Shown piece by piece: positions 1 through 8,280 of a stretch of DNA of 37,322 bases. The notes beneath the pieces were generated by a model. It was not told where the DNA came from, made no database searches, and saw nothing but the letters and a program-made list of their open reading frames with translations. Location: assembly GCA_046704385.1 (NCBI GenBank), contig JBJKSB010000067.1, positions 1 to 37,322 on the forward strand, in the 5' to 3' direction. This stretch comes from GH45 sp046704385. GTDB lineage: Bacteria; Bacteroidota; Bacteroidia; Bacteroidales; SZUA-534. Each line of letters starts with the position of its first letter. The stretch's first letter is position 1. The position numbers and the translations under genes are program-made.

Positions 1-77
1 CAGATTTTAGTATCTTCATGTCGGTATTGTTTAGTAACACCAATTTAGGTGAAAATACCGTGGCTGTAAAACTTTAA
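1..77 (+). CDS. C-terminal tail of an upstream protein (partial)
   Basis: An open frame enters from the left edge (first full codon at base 3) and ends at a TAA at 75-77, giving 24 residues that end in GENTVAVKL. The alternating hydrophobic pattern and lack of charge at the end would suit the last strand of an outer-membrane beta-barrel, but this is too short to name. Its stop codon lies inside the left arm of a strong hairpin terminator, which supports it being a real gene end. The rest of the gene lies outside the window. Confidence 0.5.
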   Translation, partial: DFSIFMSVLFSNTNLGENTVAVKL

Positions 78-101
78 TAATTAAAGTTTTACAGCTTTTT
101 T
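63..101 (+). terminator. Rho-independent terminator overlapping the end of the upstream CDS
   Basis: A perfect 15-bp inverted repeat (arms 63-77 and 81-95) encloses a 3-base loop (TAA) and is followed by six T residues. The last codons and the stop of the upstream gene form the left arm, so coding and termination signals share the same bases. Confidence 0.88.
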
Positions 102-119
102 CAACAATAACTTACGGAT

Positions 120-792
120 ATGAGGTATAAACCGCACCCGATATCCGCAAAGTATAATTGGTTTGGGAAGATCTTTATATAATAAAAACCTGTTTAGGCT
201 TTATGGCCTGGGCTGGCAAATTTCAGACTATAACGGAATGAAAATAGTTTCGCATACAGGAGGTGTGCATGGTTTTGTTACTTCAGTAACTTTAATACCA
301 GAATTAAAGCTGGGAATAGTTGTACTTACCAATTCAGACATGAACTGGGTTTATGAGGGCATTAAATGGCAACTTGTTGATGCTTTTATGCATTTACCAT
401 ACCACAACTATTCAAAAAATTATCTTCCAAGGTATAAAAAACAGAATTATAATGATAGCCTGTGGCTTGTATCAAAAAGAGATTCAGTGAACCTTAAAAT
501 TGAGCTAACAATTCCACTTAAAAGTTTTGCGGGAATCTATACCAATACCATGTACGGTACAGTTAGTTTAAAAGTTGATAGTGATAAGCTTGAAATGACA
601 ATGGAACATCATAAAAATCAGCCAGCTAAACTTGAATACATTGGAAACAATCGCTTTTTATGCACCTATTCAAATCCTATTGAAGGAATAAAAGTGTTCC
701 CGTTTATTATTAAAGACAATAAGGTTGTATCGTTTACATTAAGCGTTAATGAAGAACTGGAGTTTACTACTTACAACTTTATAAAAAATTAG
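120..792 (+). pseudogene. Remnant of a serine hydrolase (beta-lactamase family, class C-like) with DUF3471 C-terminus
   Basis: From about base 166 the frame encodes the last ~210 residues of a penicillin-binding/beta-lactamase-like serine hydrolase: YGLGW, then a VSHTGGVHGF block (the KTG-equivalent triad HTG), then a PELKLGIVVLTN strand, followed by a DUF3471-like domain to the stop. The N-terminal half carrying SxxK and YxN is missing. The only available start is a TTG at 163. Bases 120-165 in another frame read MRYKPHPISAKYNWFG, which resembles the segment expected just before YGLGW, so a frameshift near 165 is likely. A terminator sits immediately upstream at 63-101, leaving no room for the missing half. 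I call it a truncated, frameshifted relic; a short expressed fragment is less likely. Confidence 0.7.
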
Positions 793-818
793 CTCAAATT
801 ATTGATGAGCTGTTTTTT
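791..818 (+). terminator. Probable intrinsic terminator after the hydrolase remnant
   Basis: Six-bp arms AGCTCA (791-796) and TGAGCT (806-811) with a 9-base loop, followed by GTTTTTT. The stem is short but the T run is good. Confidence 0.55.
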
Positions 819-858
819 AATTTTTATTTTTAAGCTCTTCATTAAATAAATCCATACT

Positions 859-2076
859 ATGAACAAAAAAATTATCTACTGGTTGGCCGGTGCTGTATAC
901 TGCCTGGCGTTAGTATCGTGTGAAACAACAGAAGAAAAAGCAGCACGTATCCATAAAAATGCTTTTACTCTCGACTCACATACCGATGCTCCTCTCAGGC
1001 TTATGGATGCTAATTTTGATATTTCGAAAGAGCATGATGCCCATAAAGATGGAAGCAAAATTGATATTCCCCGCATGGAAAAAGGCGGATTGGATGCTGC
1101 CTTTTTTGCTGTATTTATTAGTCAGGGACCTCGTGACAGTTCAGGGTTAGCCCTTGCCTATAACACAGCAAATAATATTTTCGATAAAGTATATGAAACT
1201 ATTGCCACCGTTAAGGATAAAGCAGAAATAGCCTTAACACCTGGCGATGGATATCGTATTGAAAAGGAAGGGAAAAGAGCCATTTACCTTGGAATTGAAA
1301 ATGGTTATGCCTTGGGAAATAACCTGGCAAATGTTGAGTACTTTTACAAACGCGGAGCCCGGTATATAACACTGGTTCATACCAGCAATAATGATTTGGC
1401 CGACTCATCAACCGATAAAAAAGGCCCGGAATATAATGGTTTATCGGAATTTGGGGAACAAGTAGTAGCCGAAATGAACCGGTTAGGAATTATGGTGGAT
1501 GTTTCACATGCGTCCGACTCAGCATTTTATGATGTACTTAAAGCTTCCAAAGCTCCGGTTATTGCATCACATTCCTGTTCGCGAGCCATTTGTGATAATC
1601 CCAGGAATTTAACTGACGATATGCTCCGGGCTTTGGCTAAAAATGGAGGCGTATGCCAAATGTGTATTTTAAGCGATTATGTAAAAGACCTTCCTCAAAC
1701 CCCGGAACGCGACAGTGCCAGGGCGGCATTCAGAGCAAACCATAGCAGCTTTGACAGTTATTCGCCAGATGAGAGGCGAAAAGTAATCAGGCAATGGCGC
1801 GAACTCGACGAAAAATATCCTCCAAACCTGGCAAATGTTTCAGATGTGGTTGATCACATTGATCATATGGTGCAGGTTGCCGGGATAGACCATGTGGGTA
1901 TCGGAACCGATTTTGACGGTGGCGGAGGTGTTGCCGGTTGTTTTGATGTATCAGAAATGGGAAATATTACCCTTGAGCTAGTCAAAAGAGGTTATTCTGA
2001 AAAAGATATTATTAAAATTTGGGGTGGCAACTTTATGCGCGTTTTTGACAAGGTTGAACAACTAGCTGCAAAATAA
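859..2076 (+). CDS. Membrane dipeptidase (peptidase M19, renal dipeptidase family), lipoprotein
   Basis: A 405-residue zinc dipeptidase of the amidohydrolase fold, expected to hydrolyse dipeptides outside the inner membrane. The N-terminus is a lipoprotein signal with lipobox LVSC (Cys21). Family metal ligands are visible: H41 and D43 in DSHTD, E147 in GIENG, H217 in DVSHASD and H238 in ASHS; the late GIGTDFDG motif (350-354) is also present. Length is normal for a bacterial M19 enzyme. The gene stands alone, followed after 151 bases by an amino-acid permease on the same strand, so release of amino acids and their uptake may be linked (inference). No clear TAnnTTTG box was found upstream. Family assignment is firm; the substrate, which could include D-amino-acid dipeptides, is not determined. 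Confidence 0.93.
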   Translation: MNKKIIYWLAGAVYCLALVSCETTEEKAARIHKNAFTLDSHTDAPLRLMDANFDISKEHDAHKDGSKIDIPRMEKGGLDAAFFAVFISQGPRDSSGLALAYNTANNIFDKVYETIATVKDKAEIALTPGDGYRIEKEGKRAIYLGIENGYALGNNLANVEYFYKRGARYITLVHTSNNDLADSSTDKKGPEYNGLSEFGEQVVAEMNRLGIMVDVSHASDSAFYDVLKASKAPVIASHSCSRAICDNPRNLTDDMLRALAKNGGVCQMCILSDYVKDLPQTPERDSARAAFRANHSSFDSYSPDERRKVIRQWRELDEKYPPNLANVSDVVDHIDHMVQVAGIDHVGIGTDFDGGGGVAGCFDVSEMGNITLELVKRGYSEKDIIKIWGGNFMRVFDKVEQLAAK

Positions 2077-2227
2077 AAACAAATCATTTCATTAGAGTTT
2101 CTGTAGGTTCCTGTTTTTATGAATTTGTAGCCTATGGAGACTCCAATAAAGATAATTCACCCAATTAAAACCTAATATTCCCAATTTTTATCTAATTTCA
2201 TCACCCGAAATGATTAAATTTTAAAGC

Positions 2228-3994
2228 ATGTCAAGAAAAAAGCTGGGAGAAATTGCCTCAACGGCTATTTGCGGGAACGATATCAGTTCATCAGTATTAT
2301 ATGTATCAGCCCTGGCCATCGGTTTTGCTGGTCAGTATGCCTGGATAACCCTGCTGATTGTAGCGATTGTACTTTATTTATTCAGAAAGATTTATGGCGA
2401 AGTGGTAGGTGCCCTGCCTCTGAATGGAGGAGCTTATAATGCATTGTTGAATACAACCAGTAAATCAACTGCATCACTGGCTGCTACACTTACCATTTTA
2501 TCCTATATGGCAACAGCAGTAATTTCGGGCAATGAAGCCATGCACTATTTAGGTGCCATTTTCAGCTCATTAGCAGTTATTAAAGCCACTATTATACTTT
2601 TGTGTTTATTTGCCATTTTAACCATTATGGGTATTACTGAATCGGCAAAAGTAGCCACAGCAATTTTCTTTTTCCACCTGGGTTCACTTTTGGTTTTAGC
2701 CATCTTCACCATAACCTACCTGGTAAAAAACGGCTTTGGACAGTTTATGCAAAACTGGAACCTTCCGATGGAAGGCAGTATAATGATGGCAATTTTTTTA
2801 GGATTTGCTGCATCTATGCTAGGTATTTCGGGATTTGAGAGTTCTGCTAATTTTGTAGAGGAACAACAACCCGGAGTATTTCGGAAAACTCTTAGAAATA
2901 TGTGGATAGTGGTTAGCATCATCAATCCACTTATGGCATTTTTAGCCATTAGTTTAGTTCCTATTCCTGAAATTAAAACTTCGCACTCTGCCACCTTGTT
3001 ATCCCACATGGGGATGCTTTCAGCCGGAAATTGGCTATCAATGCTTGTGTCGGTTGACGCTGTTTTAGTACTTAGTGGGGCCGTGTTAACTTCTTTCATT
3101 GGTGTTTCAGGATTATTGGAACGTATGACACTCGACCGCATTTTACCCCAGTTTTTCCTGAAAAAGAATAAAAAAGGAAGTTCCTACCGGATTATTTTAT
3201 TGTTTTTAGCGCTTTCAATTTCGGTATTATTAATAACCCACGGCAAAGTAGAAGTTTTAGCGGGAGTTTATACCATATCGTTCCTATCGGTGATGTTTTT
3301 ATTTGGTTTTGGAAATATAATGCTCAAGGTGAAACGTGCAAAACTTCCCCGACCCGAAACCTCATCATGGACAGGAGTTGTTTTTGCCATAGTGGCTGTA
3401 CTTATAGCACTAATTGGTAACCTGGTGATGGAACCTGAAGATGCTTCCTCGCCGTCAAATCTTTCGATTTTCCTGAGTTATTTTATCCCGGCAATCCTAT
3501 TTATCGGGATAATGCTTAACCGGGTAGCCTTATTGCGCATGGTTTTAGGTATAACCATTTATATTTCAAACAAAATAAAAAACCAGTTTTTGAAAATTAC
3601 AAATCAGATGAACAACCTGATTGACAATATTAACGCCCAACAATTTATATATTTTGCCAAGCGCGATAACCTGGCTGTTTTAAATAAGGTAATACTTTAT
3701 ATAAAAAATAACGAGCACACCAAAAATCTGAAAATTGTGCACGTGGCTGATCCCACTCGCGAAGATGAAACAGAATTTATAAAAGGGTTTAAAAAATTTG
3801 TGAAAATTATTGATGAAGAATACCCGGAGATTATTGTTGACGGAGTAATTGTTGAAGGTAATTTCGGGCCTGAATTAATTAAGGATCTTTCAAAAAAATG
3901 GAATGTGCCTATTAACTTTATGTTTATTGCCTCGCCGGGCGATCGTTTCCCATACAGAGTTGAACAACTGGGTGGCGTACGTTTGATTATTTAA
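2228..3994 (+). CDS. APC-superfamily amino-acid permease with C-terminal soluble domain
   Basis: A 588-residue inner-membrane transporter of the amino acid-polyamine-organocation type. The N-terminal segment (residues ~7-45, GNDISSSVLY then a long hydrophobic helix) and the LPLNGGAYNALLN stretch near 73-85 are typical of APC helices 1-2. About twelve hydrophobic segments run to residue ~440. Beyond that lies ~150 residues of hydrophilic sequence (HVADPTRED, then IVDGVIVEGNFGPELIKDL), which looks like a UspA-like or other alpha/beta cytoplasmic domain, as found on some APC permeases. The substrate cannot be read from sequence. It follows the dipeptidase on the same strand. A separate promoter appears to serve the next gene. 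Confidence 0.85.
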   Translation: MSRKKLGEIASTAICGNDISSSVLYVSALAIGFAGQYAWITLLIVAIVLYLFRKIYGEVVGALPLNGGAYNALLNTTSKSTASLAATLTILSYMATAVISGNEAMHYLGAIFSSLAVIKATIILLCLFAILTIMGITESAKVATAIFFFHLGSLLVLAIFTITYLVKNGFGQFMQNWNLPMEGSIMMAIFLGFAASMLGISGFESSANFVEEQQPGVFRKTLRNMWIVVSIINPLMAFLAISLVPIPEIKTSHSATLLSHMGMLSAGNWLSMLVSVDAVLVLSGAVLTSFIGVSGLLERMTLDRILPQFFLKKNKKGSSYRIILLFLALSISVLLITHGKVEVLAGVYTISFLSVMFLFGFGNIMLKVKRAKLPRPETSSWTGVVFAIVAVLIALIGNLVMEPEDASSPSNLSIFLSYFIPAILFIGIMLNRVALLRMVLGITIYISNKIKNQFLKITNQMNNLIDNINAQQFIYFAKRDNLAVLNKVILYIKNNEHTKNLKIVHVADPTREDETEFIKGFKKFVKIIDEEYPEIIVDGVIVEGNFGPELIKDLSKKWNVPINFMFIASPGDRFPYRVEQLGGVRLII

Positions 3995-4016
3995 AACATA
4001 GGCTGGATTACCAGAC

Positions 4017-4024
4017 TATCTTTG
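4017..4024 (+). promoter_or_regulatory. Bacteroidota -7 box for the DUF1287 gene
   Basis: TATCTTTG matches TAnnTTTG exactly and lies 18 bases before the ATG at 4042, so the predicted 5' leader is only about 10 bases. A TTTA at 3991-3994 is a poor -33 candidate with 22-base spacing. Confidence 0.5.
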
Positions 4025-4041
4025 ACGAAAATAAAATTGAT

Positions 4042-4656
4042 ATGAATAATAAAATTGATATTTTTCGTAAAGCACGTAAAAGTCTGGTTTTTATTTTACT
4101 GCTGCTTGCATTCGTAATCACCTGTCGCGCACAAAAAACCTTCTATGACAGTCTTTCGGATGCAGCTATTGAATTAACCTATCAGGATGTGGAATACGAT
4201 CCCTCTTATTTCACAATTGACTATCCCAATGGAGACATACCGTCAAACAAAGGAGTGTGCACCGATGTGGTTATAAGAGCCTATCGGAAATTAGGTATCG
4301 ATCTTCAGAAAGTAGTTCATGAAGACATGGTAAAGAATTTTAACTTATATCCTAAAATTTGGGGACTAACATCAACTGATAAAAATATTGACCACCGAAG
4401 AGTACCAAATTTAATGACTTTTTTTGGCCGGTTTGGTACCTCGCTTCCACTTACAAAAAATCCAATTGATTATTTACCTGGTGATCTGGTTTGCTGGGAT
4501 TTAGGTAGTAATGTGACACATATTGGAATTATTATCGACAAAAAAGCACCCAATGGAACAATACCTTTGGTAGTTCATAATATTGGGAATGGCCAGGAAA
4601 TTTCGAATTGCTTGTTTTCCTTTAAAATAATAGGACATTATCGTTATAAAAAATGA
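4042..4656 (+). CDS. DUF1287 family exported protein (NlpC/P60-like fold)
   Basis: A 204-residue protein with an N-terminal hydrophobic signal (residues ~14-30). The body matches DUF1287: GVCTDVVIRAYR with Cys73, the YLPGDLVCWDLG block (144-155), THIGIIID with His160 and VVHNIGNG with His179. A Cys followed by two His residues is the catalytic order of NlpC/P60-like cysteine peptidases, so a cell-wall or peptide amidase role is plausible, but no DUF1287 activity is assumed here. It converges with the EamA gene with only three bases between the stops. Confidence 0.85.
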   Translation: MNNKIDIFRKARKSLVFILLLLAFVITCRAQKTFYDSLSDAAIELTYQDVEYDPSYFTIDYPNGDIPSNKGVCTDVVIRAYRKLGIDLQKVVHEDMVKNFNLYPKIWGLTSTDKNIDHRRVPNLMTFFGRFGTSLPLTKNPIDYLPGDLVCWDLGSNVTHIGIIIDKKAPNGTIPLVVHNIGNGQEISNCLFSFKIIGHYRYKK

Positions 4657-4659
4657 AAA

Positions 4660-5535
4660 TCACTTTACTGCTCGTGAGAAATGGACGAGGTAAATGCCAG
4701 TTACTACCACTATACCCCCTAATATCTGGTAAAAATTAAGTTGTTCACCAAGCATTAAAAAGGCTATTAATCCTGCAATAACAGGTTGTGCCAATAAAGT
4801 TGGCGATACCAGTGAGGCTGGTAAATGTCCCTGGGCAAAATTGATCAGAAACCATGCCCCGGCCTGAATACAAATACCCATGATAATAAAAATAGTCCAT
4901 ACTTTATTACTGTATCCTGTAAAGGGAATATGCATACTAACCATAAAAATGCCTAAAAAAACAGCCGCAGATAATGTACTAAGAAATAGGAATGACAATG
5001 TATCGAGAATTTTACGCCCGGGTTGGGTAAGTAAAATATAGGCGGCATAAAACATTCCTGCAATCAAACCCAAAATCAGTCCTTTAAATATTCCATTGGG
5101 GATGTAAAAATCGCGCAACAATAGAAAAGCCACTCCGGCAAATGACACAAATAATCCAGCCCAAAAGCCTTTGTTGTTTTTTTCTTTAAAAATAATAGCG
5201 GCCCCGATTCCGACCCAAATAGGTGCCATATTTCCAACCAAAGTTGGCATGGCAGCATTCGAGATCATTATTCCGGTTGTCCACAAAGCCATGTCTATGG
5301 CAAAACTTAAACCGGCTAAAAAAGCCAGCAAAAAACCATAAAAACTGATCTTTGATTTATGTGTAATTACAGAAATACCAAATGGAATTATCAGAGTAAT
5401 GGTACCAATCAATAAACGGTAAAAACCCGAGGCAATTCCCGGCGCACCAGTCATTCGTATTAAAACCGGCGAAAATGATATTAAAAATGCTCCTACAAAC
5501 AGAGCTAAATACGAAGTTTTTAAATTCTTTTCCAT
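4660..5535 (-). CDS. EamA-domain (DMT superfamily) transporter
   Basis: A 291-residue polytopic protein with ten predicted hydrophobic helices forming two EamA repeats (about residues 10-140 and 150-285). Landmarks are RLLIGTITLI in the first repeat, GNMAPIWVGIGAAIIF at the end of the first half and LLAQPVIAGLIAFLMLGEQL in the second, all typical of drug/metabolite exporters of the RhaT/YdcZ-like group. Length is usual for the family. The substrate is unknown. Monocistronic, with its own -7 box just upstream, and divergent from the V4R-like gene. Confidence 0.9.
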   Translation of the reverse strand: MEKNLKTSYLALFVGAFLISFSPVLIRMTGAPGIASGFYRLLIGTITLIIPFGISVITHKSKISFYGFLLAFLAGLSFAIDMALWTTGIMISNAAMPTLVGNMAPIWVGIGAAIIFKEKNNKGFWAGLFVSFAGVAFLLLRDFYIPNGIFKGLILGLIAGMFYAAYILLTQPGRKILDTLSFLFLSTLSAAVFLGIFMVSMHIPFTGYSNKVWTIFIIMGICIQAGAWFLINFAQGHLPASLVSPTLLAQPVIAGLIAFLMLGEQLNFYQILGGIVVVTGIYLVHFSRAVK

Positions 5536-5552
5536 ACAATATTTAAGATTTG

Positions 5553-5560
5553 CAAAAATA
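5553..5560 (-). promoter_or_regulatory. -7 box for the EamA transporter
   Basis: On the minus strand bases 5560 to 5553 read TATTTTTG, an exact TAnnTTTG. The start codon is at 5535, so the leader would be about 11 bases. A TTG at 5579-5577 is a possible -33 element but the 16-base spacing is short. Confidence 0.4.
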
Positions 5561-5630
5561 AAACTTTTGTTACTGCCAACGAGATAAATTCATGTCATCA
5601 TTAAAAAAATATTAAAACAATAAGAAAATA

Positions 5631-5661
5631 TTGACTGACATTAATGTTTGTAATATATTTA
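5631..5661 (+). promoter_or_regulatory. Promoter of the V4R-like gene
   Basis: TTG at 5631-5633, a 20-base spacer, then TATATTTA at 5654-5661 (one mismatch to TAnnTTTG). Predicted initiation near 5668 lies downstream of the first in-frame ATG (5644), which argues that translation begins at 5707. Confidence 0.5.
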
Positions 5662-5706
5662 CAACCGTTATTACTAACGCAAAACAATTTTTCGACACCA
5701 CGAGGT

Positions 5707-6246
5707 ATGTCATTTTTTGAGATTGAAATAAAAGAGATTGAAATTGCTGGTGAGGCAGTTCAATCCGCTATTAAAGGTTTTCCGGAATATCTCAGTGATA
5801 TTGCTATTAACCTGCTTTATACTTACGAGATAGAAAAACCTGAAGAAGGTAAATGGTATAATTTTAACAATTATCTTAAAGCGTTAAACGAAATGGGTTC
5901 AACTTATGGTGATGATACGCTTTATGCCATTGGGAAACAATCCATCCATTGTTCCAGTTATCCAAATGATATAAAAAATTTAAAGGATGCCCTTGAAAGG
6001 CTTGAGGAAGCTTTTGAACTGAATCATCGAAATGGTAAAATATGCTGGGTAACTATCGAAAAATTCGATTTGTCGGAAAAAAGGGTTGAAATCTTTATAG
6101 AAAATCCATATCCGTTTCATTTAAACAGGGGTGTTTTAACCTGTATTGCCCGCGAATACAATCCAATCCCGAATATTATTCCGGAAGTAAGCATTGACGA
6201 AAATCTTTCGATTTTTTCTAAAGGAAAATATTTAATAACCTGGTAA
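5707..6246 (+). CDS. Possible V4R / heme-NO-binding-like small sensor-domain protein
   Basis: A soluble protein of 179 residues using the ATG at 5707; an in-frame ATG at 5644 would add 21 residues but precedes the predicted transcription start. GAGG lies directly before 5707. No signal peptide. The pattern resembles V4R/HNOB-like domains: a helical N-terminus (IAGEAVQSAIKGFPEYL), a YGDDTLYAIGKQSI helix, an RLEEAFELNHRNG segment, the core FIENPYPFHLNRGVLTCIARE, and a final strand KGKYLITW like the C-terminal strand that ends such domains. These domains bind small molecules or heme in some relatives, but the usual Cys/His ligands are not obvious. It has no partner gene: its neighbours are convergent or divergent. 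The assignment comes from pattern recognition only. Confidence 0.45.
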   Translation: MSFFEIEIKEIEIAGEAVQSAIKGFPEYLSDIAINLLYTYEIEKPEEGKWYNFNNYLKALNEMGSTYGDDTLYAIGKQSIHCSSYPNDIKNLKDALERLEEAFELNHRNGKICWVTIEKFDLSEKRVEIFIENPYPFHLNRGVLTCIAREYNPIPNIIPEVSIDENLSIFSKGKYLITW

Positions 6247-6258
6247 TTACTTATAATT

Positions 6259-6843
6259 TTATTTTGCAAGACACTGGTTTATAGCATCATGGATTTCATA
6301 TGCCATTTTTTGAGGATTTTCGTTTAGTCCTGCCCATGTTTTATATACTTTCCCTTCGCGGTCGATAACCATACTTTGCGGCCAGCCAACTACTTTATAA
6401 TCATTGGCAATATTGTAGCTTTCAGGAACAATTTGATACTTAAAAATGCCGAATTTTTTAAAAAATGCTTCAAGTTTTTCTTTATCATCGCGTGCCATGC
6501 CAATAAAAATGACTTCATCACCATCAGTTTGATCAACAAGTTTATTTAATTCAGGAATTTCCTTTAAACAGGGCAAACAAGTTGTAAACCAAAAATTTAA
6601 TACAACAACCTTTCCCCGCAGCTCTGATAAAGTTAACTCTTTACCTTTAATTGTTGAAGCGGTAAAGTCGATAGCCTCACAACCTTTAAGGTTTTGCAGG
6701 AACTGAAGCTCAAGCTTGTGAAATTCATTATAGGATAGTTTCTTATTTTCTTTTGTAAATAATAAATCGTAAGCATCAAAACAAGTCTGCGATTTTAAGT
6801 TAGAAATTACTCCTGTAAGAATAATGATCAAAACAAACTTCAT
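6259..6843 (-). CDS. Thioredoxin-like protein of the TlpA/ResA family
   Basis: A 194-residue exported thioredoxin-fold protein. The N-terminal hydrophobic stretch (1-18) is a signal sequence or anchor. Residues ~55-190 form the AhpC/TSA-thioredoxin domain: GCEAIDFTASTIKGKELTLSELRGKVVVLNFW-type opening, the redox motif CLPC (Cys89, Cys92), and the cis-proline region GWPQS (Pro155). The protein probably reduces or exchanges disulfides outside the cytoplasm. Two further cysteines (21 and 55) lie outside the motif. It is the last gene of a three-gene operon, three bases after tcdA. Confidence 0.9.
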   Translation of the reverse strand: MKFVLIIILTGVISNLKSQTCFDAYDLLFTKENKKLSYNEFHKLELQFLQNLKGCEAIDFTASTIKGKELTLSELRGKVVVLNFWFTTCLPCLKEIPELNKLVDQTDGDEVIFIGMARDDKEKLEAFFKKFGIFKYQIVPESYNIANDYKVVGWPQSMVIDREGKVYKTWAGLNENPQKMAYEIHDAINQCLAK

Positions 6844-6846
6844 TGC

Positions 6847-7566
6847 TTAGGGATTTATAATATCACGTATAACTTTTGAGGCACAATGTATACCAAATAA
6901 AGCCGGCATATAAGAAATAGTGCCCACATTTGACTTTTTATTTTGTTCACCCGGAGTTTCAATTACAGCACTGGGGTCAACCTCTTCAGGCGAAAAAACA
7001 ACGGGAAAACCACTTTGTACCCCGAGTTTCCTGAGCCTTTTACGAAGTACTTTTGCCAATTTGCAGTTATACGATTTGCTAACATCGGCTAATTGAACCA
7101 GTGAAGGGTCAAATTTTCCGCCCGCCCCCATTGAACTTACTATTTTAATTCCGCGCTGTATGGTTCCATATATCAGATAAATTTTGGGCGAAAGCGTATC
7201 AATGGCATCTACCACATAATCGTAACCCCGGTCGAGTACCGTAAAAATATCTTCATCTTTAATAAATTTGTCAATAACCGATATTTGTGCTTCAGGATTA
7301 ATATCTATCAACCTGTCAGCCATTACCTGTGCTTTTCCTTTACCCAAATTGCTGTGCGAAGCCGGCAATTGACGATTGATATTGGAGATATTGATTACAT
7401 CGCCATCAACAAGGGTTAGCCTGCCAATTCCCGCACGACATATCATTTCAGCTGCATAGGCACCTACACCTCCCAACCCAACAACCAAAACATGCTTTGA
7501 TTTTAATTTCTCAAGCTTTTCGCTTCCCAGTAACAGTTCAGTCCGTTCCAGCCAATTATCGTGCAT
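6847..7566 (-). CDS. tcdA: tRNA threonylcarbamoyladenosine dehydratase (TcdA/CsdL, ThiF-E1 family)
   Basis: A 239-residue E1-like enzyme that activates and cyclises t6A in tRNA to ct6A using ATP. The Rossmann motif VVGLGGVGAYAAE (28-40), the LVDGDVINISNINRQ segment (52-66) with the Arg-Gln pair, and GKGKAQVMADRL (75-86) are all diagnostic of ThiF/MoeB/TcdA folds. The long C-terminal insertion with VVFSPEEVDPSAV and the GTISYMPALFGIHCASKVIRDI ending are specific to TcdA and exclude MoeB or ThiF. It starts two bases after the TatD-family stop, so translation is probably coupled. Confidence 0.93.
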   Translation of the reverse strand: MHDNWLERTELLLGSEKLEKLKSKHVLVVGLGGVGAYAAEMICRAGIGRLTLVDGDVINISNINRQLPASHSNLGKGKAQVMADRLIDINPEAQISVIDKFIKDEDIFTVLDRGYDYVVDAIDTLSPKIYLIYGTIQRGIKIVSSMGAGGKFDPSLVQLADVSKSYNCKLAKVLRKRLRKLGVQSGFPVVFSPEEVDPSAVIETPGEQNKKSNVGTISYMPALFGIHCASKVIRDIINP

Positions 7567-7568
7567 AC

Positions 7569-8213
7569 TTATGTGAAAATAGTTTTATAATTTTCGAAAA
7601 TGGTACTCTTTAAATCATCAATGCAAATATGAAGTAAATCGGCGGCTTTTTTATAAATAGTTTCAATTTTTTCACCGGAATTGTCTGTTTCCAGGAAAAT
7701 ACGGTTCAATGGCACCTGCGTTAAAACCTGCTGAACTTTTTCATTTTTCAAAATGGAATACCCAAACGACAAATAGCAGTTGCAATTTATGAGTTGTGTG
7801 GCTGTAATTAAATTCCCATTATAACCATGAAAGATCCATGGTAAACCATTACCAATCATCTTCCTTAGCGATAACAAATCACTCCAGGCTTTAACGCAAT
7901 GTATTATAACAGGCAAATTATATTGTTCTGCCAGCTTGTGTTGTTTACGAAATAATTCTTGCTGGCTGTCTAAAGGAAAATCAATGGTCCTGTCAATCCC
8001 AATCTCACCCACAGCCGTTATTGCTTTCTCCTGTAATAGTTTTTGAAGTTTATTTATGTATAATTCAACCTCATTTTTACCCATATCCCAGGGATGCACA
8101 CCAAAAGTACAGTGTTCGAATGCCAGGCTATCATCTTCCGGAATTAAATTATAAAACGCAATACCCAAATAAGGTGCCTTAGCATGAGTATGTATATCAA
8201 TAAAGGGAATCAC
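7569..8213 (-). CDS. TatD-family metal-dependent hydrolase
   Basis: A 214-residue TIM-barrel hydrolase of the TatD DNase group. Metal ligands are in place: DIHTH (H8, H10), GEIGID (E70), IIHC (H105), FHGYNG (H129) and LETD (D177). It is shorter than the typical ~255-265 residues, mainly through short loops, like the compact TatD-like proteins of Bacteroidota. The start is GTG at 8213: the next in-frame codons upstream reach a TAA within four codons and no ATG is available. It heads an operon with tcdA and the thioredoxin-like gene, at spacings of two and three bases. The activity is probably a nuclease or phosphoesterase, not proven. Confidence 0.87.
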   Translation of the reverse strand: MIPFIDIHTHAKAPYLGIAFYNLIPEDDSLAFEHCTFGVHPWDMGKNEVELYINKLQKLLQEKAITAVGEIGIDRTIDFPLDSQQELFRKQHKLAEQYNLPVIIHCVKAWSDLLSLRKMIGNGLPWIFHGYNGNLITATQLINCNCYLSFGYSILKNEKVQQVLTQVPLNRIFLETDNSGEKIETIYKKAADLLHICIDDLKSTIFENYKTIFT

Positions 8214-8280
8214 CGGATAATTTTAAATAAATTATTTACAGGTTGTTTATCAATTTAATTATTAATAAAAGTATTTTACT

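Noticed and set aside
2716..3141. 141-codon open frame on the minus strand
   Set aside because: It lies entirely within the APC permease gene, has no domain-like sequence and no upstream signals; it reflects codon bias of the sense gene.
5644..5706. Longer start for the V4R-like protein at 5644
   Set aside because: The likely promoter places transcription initiation near 5668, and the extra 21 residues look unlike the rest.
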